Source: Apus apus (Eukaryota > Chordata > Aves > Apodiformes > Apodidae). From it: a stretch of DNA of 64,000 bases. The stretch lies in NCBI RefSeq assembly GCF_020740795.1, contig NC_067282.1:166648274-166712273 (forward strand), in the 5' to 3' direction. The translations under genes were made by a program, and so were the position numbers. How positions within the stretch are numbered: position 1 is the first letter of the stretch; each line of letters opens with the position of its first letter. Positions 57,977 through 64,000 of this stretch are shown here, piece after piece. Under the pieces are notes generated by a model. The model saw nothing but the letters and a program-made list of their open reading frames with translations. It was not told the DNA's origin and ran no database searches.

Positions 57977-60900
57977 GGTATGAGCATTTACTCTTAACTT
58001 TAGTCTGTGAACTCCCCTTGTAGAGCTGGGCATTTCCTTGCTAGGCACATGAACATTAAGTCTTTGAGAGTCTGGGAGGAATCTTACTAACAGTGAAACT
58101 TCACGGAAAATCACACTAAGCTTTTCCATAGTTTGAAGTCATTCATTAGCTAGCTATTTTTATTCCTCAGGTACAAGGACAGCTTTATTCACCTGTATAT
58201 CTTCTCTGAGCTCAGTGACATAAGTAATTAATGCACTGCAGCTTCCTGAGTCTAAACAAGACTTAAGGTGTTTCATGTTGCTCTTTTATCTATGGAGGGT
58301 GGTGCTTGGTGAACAGGATAGCTGGTGTATGTAGACATATATAAGGGTTTGCTTTGGCAGTCCTCCTCATCCGTCATCTTTCCTTGATACCTGGAAGTAA
58401 GGTCTTTATAATTTATTGCTTTTTAATTTCTGACTCATATTAGCTAGAGCCATCAAGAAAAAGATATGCAATCTTTACTGTGATTTCTTAAAGTGCTACT
58501 CTTTTCTTTCCCTTGCAGTAACTTTTTCTTTTTGGTTGACTGTTGCTATAAAAATAGATCTGAGCCACAACGGATCAAATGAAAACTGTTGGAAATGAGC
58601 CCGTTTGATTAATTAGTTAGCCATTTCCTTGTAGTGTTTTTAATCTAACAAACAGTAGTCAGTCAGTGACAGAACAGATTGTGGTGTAACTTAATACATG
58701 TAATTACACTCTGCATAGATTGTGTTTCTTCAAACAGGCTCCTATTAAAAAATGAAGGCATGTCATAATTGATCAGGTTTTAATCTTTCTGCACTGTGGC
58801 CTCGTAAATACACTGTTAGTATACATTTATTACAACATCTGAGAATGCTTCACAAAATCAATTTTAATATTAATGATTTAGGTGGCTCACTAGAAACGTG
58901 TCTTCAGGGAGTGATGAATAATATTAATGCAGTCATCAGTTCAGATCGATTCCTTCTCAGTGACAAAAATGAACTTTAATTGCTAGTAGCTCCAGGCAAA
59001 GTCAGGACACTGCAAGTGTTCCTAAAACAGTTCATTTGAGCTCAATATTCAGTGATGGATGTTCAGCAGAGGTACTGATGTGGACTCATTTTGTGCTGGC
59101 GTAGCTAGAGAATGTGAAAGGAAGGTTTTTATGGATGTTATTGTACCTCCTAAATAAGTGGCAGCTCTACGGGGTTCAAATGATGTTTTACTTACTTTAC
59201 ACCCTCTTCCAGTTCCCTCACAAAACCTGAGCTGTGTAAATGGTTTCATAACGATATGTGACTGCTGCTTTCTGGTTCTCAGTGCAGCTCCTGTGCAAAG
59301 ATGACCTTGTGATTCTACATCCTTTCTGAAGCCTGTGCTGGCAGCTCAAGTAATGAGGAATCTATATAAAGGTCTTTGTTCAGGCTTTCCATCCTAGAGG
59401 CAAACTGCGGAGAATTATATAGGTGAGCAAGTTATTTTTATGAAGCCTGGGTGATGGGGAAGAAGGAGTATGCTACCCATTCCTCTGGGGCAAGGTTAGC
59501 ATGTACAGTGGGGGATGTCTTTTACTCGGGAACAGAGCACAGAACAACCTTTAATGAAGACTTATGTGTAGGAAGGAGTTCTTGGCAGGGCAGATCTAGC
59601 TGAAAATAGCTTTGTGTCCTCCCCAGCTGAAAGCCAGTCTGCTGTTTATCTGCAGGTACAGTGTGTTGAACAGGGACCCTCCCCAGCTGGACCCCCACCC
59701 AGGCAAGGAATGCACCTCTTTGGGCTTTGGATCTGGCTCTACAATGCCAAATTCAGACTTTCCACAGCCTTCTCACGTTTGATTTCAGAGCCCTACAGAC
59801 AGGGTTCCCCAAAGTACACTAGAAAGGAAACATCCTCCCTTCAGATGTTGTCTTTATTGCAAAGTTTATGGTACCTCTCCCAGTCTAGCTGAGGATTTAC
59901 CAGGGGAAGCAGGTGAGGGAGCTAAAAAATTACAACTGGTCCTCCCCACCCCTGTTAGCAACCCCAGTGCTAATTGGCACCCTGTCTTTACTGCTAAATG
60001 ATAGTCACCTGGCTGTGTACCCTAAGAACAGAAGCATCTGCTTCTATTCCAGGCAACAGGCTTTGCTACTCAGGAGAATGTGGTAATAATTTGTGTACAT
60101 ATAAATGAAATTATATGCTTAAAAATCTACCAAAATAAGTGGATATTTTTTTTCTTAAAAAAACCCCACTTTGTAGATCAAAGTTTAATTAATTCAGGAA
60201 ATCCTGCAGCTTGCATGTGTAGACACATTTAGACGGTCATATTATTCCCTTTCAGCCACACAGTCTGGGTTTTCTTCTGCAATACACTACCCCTTCCTGA
60301 TTAGGCAGCTTTTTCAGAAAAGTCCTTTTTTTCTCTTTTTTATTTTTTTTTTTCTTTTCATGTAAATACAACCGGAGGAAGATGGCTTTTGATTTATACA
60401 TAAATCAATATTCCCCTTCTGATTGAACTCTACACAGCGCTGCTGTAATTATATTCATGGATTTTGTGTAGGTGTAAGACAGGAAGCAATTATCAGCTGC
60501 AGCCATGAATGAATATAAAAGAAATCTCACTTTTCTTTGAAACCATAGCATTAACGACATTCTCTGTCTAACGTCAGCCCCTTTTTCTCATGGCTTCTGC
60601 TAACTGCACTGTTGTTTAGCCAAGGAAAAAGTAATAGCAGATAGCTGTGATTAAATAACATCTGCATTAATTGAGGGTGCTGCAGAGTTTGGAGCTTTGC
60701 CTTACTGAAAATGCCAGCATTATAAATTTATATCAAAACAGGTGATGGGTTTTAGATCAAGTAATTTCTTTTCTATTTAGCTGAAAGATAATCATAGCTG
60801 TAATTCATTCCTTAGTGATTCTCTGCAGTGGCAGGTGTGGCAGAATCATTGAAGGGAAGTGTCATCAAGGCAGTTTCACTGAGAAAAGACACAGTAAGAT

Positions 60901-63900
60901 AAATGCGTAAATAGTCTGCTTAGGGATGGTCTAAATCATTTTAATTACCAGCACTCACTCACCAGTGGACTCTGGAGGGCTATCATTGTAGCACAGCCAT
61001 TGATACTGTAAAAAAAGCTATCACATAAACACTAACGTGATGTCTGACATTGAAATGCACCAGAGTCACTAGGAGGTGATTGCGGATGCTATCGGAAGTC
61101 TGAGCTTTGTCCCCACGGTGTATCCACCAACAATCACTGTACCTACCTGTGCTCAGTCAAGGACTAGCAGAGATCAGCTTGAGGACTAGGAAAGATGGTG
61201 CTGAACGCTGAAAGGACAAAGAGTCTCCAGGGGAGTTTTGGGAGAGCATCCTTCCCTTTAAGCTCCCAGCTGGAAAAAGCAAGAGAGAAAACTGGGTTAG
61301 GCAGGTGGATAGCATCAGCCCTCAAGCTGCAGAGGGTTTGTATATGCTTCAGGGACTTTTCTGTAGGCCTGATGTTGCAGGGACCAGGGCTCACCTATTA
61401 GTCCTGACTGGAGTCCTGCTGTGAATCAGTGCAGCTGGTCACAGCTCCAGACCTGGCCAGGCCAGGGGAGAAAGTACCTGAGGCATCACTGAGACATCCT
61501 GTTGGGCATAGGGCTTCTCAGAGTTCACTGAACTGATTTGCCCCTTCTCTTGTTTTGTAGGGTGCTTTTACTGTGAAATTTTATCACAGACTTTGTATCA
61601 CATCACACTTCTTATATCATAGACTGAAGAGCTTCTATTTATGGCTGTCCACTGCTTCCACCTCTTGTAGGGCCACTTCCAATAGCTTTAAAGCTGATGT
61701 GCCTGAAGTGGGATTTTTTTCTTAATGACAGTAATTAACCTCTGAGTTGCCAGCTCCACCCTTGCTTATTCCTTTCTCCTAATACATTTTTGTGTATGTA
61801 TGGAAATGTCTATCTGTAGAAAATGGGAACCTGGTAATCCATGTATTTGCTCTTACAGCATAGCTCATTTAGGGTGTAAGGTTAGGTATATCCTTACCCT
61901 AGGTTCATAATATTTTTTTTTCCCACATGAGCTGAGATTTTTACATTATAATCCAAATTCCACATTTAGGTATCAAAGCAGATTGTCAACATCTTTATTA
62001 TAACCTTTATTATAAAAGCTATAATGTTAATAGATTTCACTAAAAGAACACTGTTAAAAAACCAGTAATTTCTTTAGGGCTTAAATAAAGGCTCAGAAGG
62101 TTAACTTTTCCCCCTTTTATTAAGTAATAACTAGGAAAGGGAGGCTGATCTCCATAGCAGGTACTCTAATGTCTTCTGCAGAGATCCTGTATAAGTCACC
62201 GCACCTAAGGGACAGATCTAACTTACCCACAAATCAATGGGTGGCAGCCTGAACCTCAGAGGTCACCAGTGCTGCAGCAGCTCACTGGAGTGCCCCGTTG
62301 TAAGAGCATGTGTAGCTCAGATGTGAGCATGTGCATGTGCCAATGCTGCTGGTAAATTTTGCAAAACACACAATATGGAGCATATTGTTCTCAGCACACG
62401 GCTTGATGCTGGCAGAGGGGACTAGAGCTGATACCTGAGCTAACAGAATTCCTTCAAAGAAAGTTAATAATATTAATTGTTTTGAGGACAGGCAGATTCA
62501 AATGGTGAGTTTGTGTTGACTTGATGCTGTCAGTGTGTCATGAAGCCAGGACCAGAGTGACTCCGGAGTGCCTCTAAGCCCTAGAAGAGGTAAGCTGGCT
62601 GTGTGGGGGCATTGAGTTATGGGCAGTGATGAGGAGGGACCCCTTGATCTTCCAGCAGATTCACAGCAGCTGGGCTGATTGGCACTGCTGAGATAAATAA
62701 AATGCTGCAGAGTCTAGTCCAGTCAGGCTGTCACCATACAAAACAACTTTGGGTCTGTGGTGCTTTTGTGGTGCTTGGCTTGAGCACAGTGGAGGCCATA
62801 GCTGGGAACCTCTGTGAGCAGATGCTGGGGGACACTTTGCATGACTGTGGATTCCAAAATAGCCAGCTTTTTTTTTTTTTCTCCTCTCTCAGCAGCCAGC
62901 AACATTAAAAAAAAAAATAAATACACAAGAAGATAGGATGCCATTCTCTGAGAGGAGCTAATTCTCCCTTCAGTCCCTCCTTCGGCTAGCTGGGCTGGTT
63001 GCCTTTTTATATTTTGGATTTATGTTGCTGGTGGGAATGTTCATCCCTCATGATTTCAAACAGCTGGATCCTGTATTCCAGAGCACAGCCTCACAAAGTG
63101 CAATCCAGATTTATGTGGAATTTACATAAACAAGAACACATATAAATAAATAAATACAAAGGCTGTGAAGCACACCCCATTGCCTCCCAGCCCTTCTCAT
63201 TGAAGGGGCTTGCATTGCTCTCAGGTTTCCAGATTAACTACTGAGAGGCCAGAAAGCCTTCAGTGCTGCAGTGTTTGATTTCTGGGAAGGATCCCAACAG
63301 CTGGACTTTTCTCCGTGGCATACCGTGCCTCGCTTTGGAAAGAGCCCCTGGCATTACGATCCAAAAAGGGATGGGCAGGACTGTGTGGGTGTGAGATGCA
63401 CATGCACAAACACAGAGGGATATATCAGTTCATGAGTGCACAGCCTAATAACCAGGGGTTTGCTGGTGGGGTTTTTCTTTTGGGAAAGGGGAGGGGGAAG
63501 ACATATTTCTCCCCCTCACCCTCAGTTCTTGCCTTTCGTCATTCATTGCAATCTCGAGCTTCCTGTATTTGGGTAAATAATGTTATCATCTGTTTCCAGA
63601 AATGGTTTGGGACAAATTCTTCTTGGAAGCCCTTCCCACGCAGTTATATTTTGGTGTCCTTTATTTCCCAGGCAGGCAGCAAGACCTCATGGCTAGGCTA
63701 TATCAGTTTCCCCTCCCCACCCATCAGCTGTCTACTGCATTGAGATAGGACCACCTAACATGATGTGTTGTAACTGTGGAATAATTGTCAGTGGTGTTTT
63801 CCATGCCACAGTTAGGAGGACATGGGCTTTCACTGACAAAGCAGGCTTTGAAAATTAACAACAACCACTAAAATAAAGATTTCTGAAATATCAGCCACAA

Positions 63901-64000
63901 AAACAGAGCTTTATTAGCATAAAAGCCCTCAGAATCTGTTTGTAAGTTTTCTCTCTGAGATATATGGACAGTCAAGCACTGTCAAGCCAAGAGCCTGACT
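57977..64000. other. Intergenic region, no supported gene
   Basis: AT-rich sequence. Two stretches rich in homeodomain-type TAAT cores (58600-58990 and 60380-60720) are possible conserved non-coding elements. Poly-T and poly-A tracts lie at 60327-60360, 62869-62881 and 62907-62917. The frame 63315-63743 (142 codons) has no recognisable domain and no exon signals I can defend. Confidence 0.65.
62869..62917. repeat. Paired poly-T and poly-A tracts
   Basis: A T13 run and an A11 run separated by about 25 bases; they could pair as an imperfect hairpin. Probably simple-sequence growth. Confidence 0.7.

Noticed and set aside
1..64000. Endogenous retrovirus, CRISPR array, tRNA or rRNA genes
   Set aside because: No gag/pol-like frames, LTR pairs, regular spacer arrays or tRNA/rRNA signatures were seen on either strand. 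All coding relics found belong to CR1 LINEs.

Overview
The window looks like a stretch of bird chromosome; a turtle or crocodilian cannot be strictly excluded. The evidence is: (1) vertebrate spliced genes with GT-AG introns that are short by mammalian standards; (2) several 5'-truncated CR1 LINEs with the usual 3' ends (…GATTCT-type tails; 'GGTTGGAA…GACCTTTAAAGATCATCTAG' on the opposite strand); (3) no Alu/B1/L1; (4) a PHLDA1 coding region without the long mammalian Gln/Pro/His repeats. It is not bacterial, so operons, ribosome-binding sites, IS elements and CRISPR do not apply.

Layout. 1-16475 (+) holds most of NAP1L1, the nucleosome assembly protein 1-like 1 histone chaperone. Twelve coding exons read continuously from the codon equivalent to human residue 35 to the C-terminal CKQQ and stop; the first coding exon(s) lie upstream of the window. 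An internally deleted antisense CR1 sits in the intron 7836-10970. 16476-23440 is an intergenic spacer with no recognisable gene. 23440-25560 (+) is PHLDA1 (TDAG51), with a strong CpG island, a 152-codon AUG-initiated PH-domain reading frame, a small intron just after the stop and an AU-rich 3' UTR. NAP1L1 and PHLDA1 in tandem match the human 12q21 order. 25560-64000 is a gene desert: no reading frame there is convincing. It holds four more CR1 pieces, an old MIR-like SINE remnant, microsatellites, small tandem duplications and a few candidate non-coding elements.

The two genes do not form a pathway. NAP1L1 is a broadly used chaperone for H2A-H2B; PHLDA1 is a stress and growth-factor immediate-early gene, and its AU-rich tail and CpG-island promoter fit rapid induction.

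Most interesting observations: the PHLDA1 frame stays open for about 160 codons upstream of its only AUG and resembles the mammalian N-terminal extension, yet has no AUG, which suggests non-AUG initiation (a CTG in good context sits where similarity begins); a CR1 at about 49.66-50.23 kb is bracketed by roughly 100-bp diverged direct repeats, very long for LINE target duplications; and an isolated 174-bp CpG-dense islet lies at 47.95-48.13 kb. I found no clearly novel multi-gene system. Boundaries and repeat assignments were read by eye without database searches.
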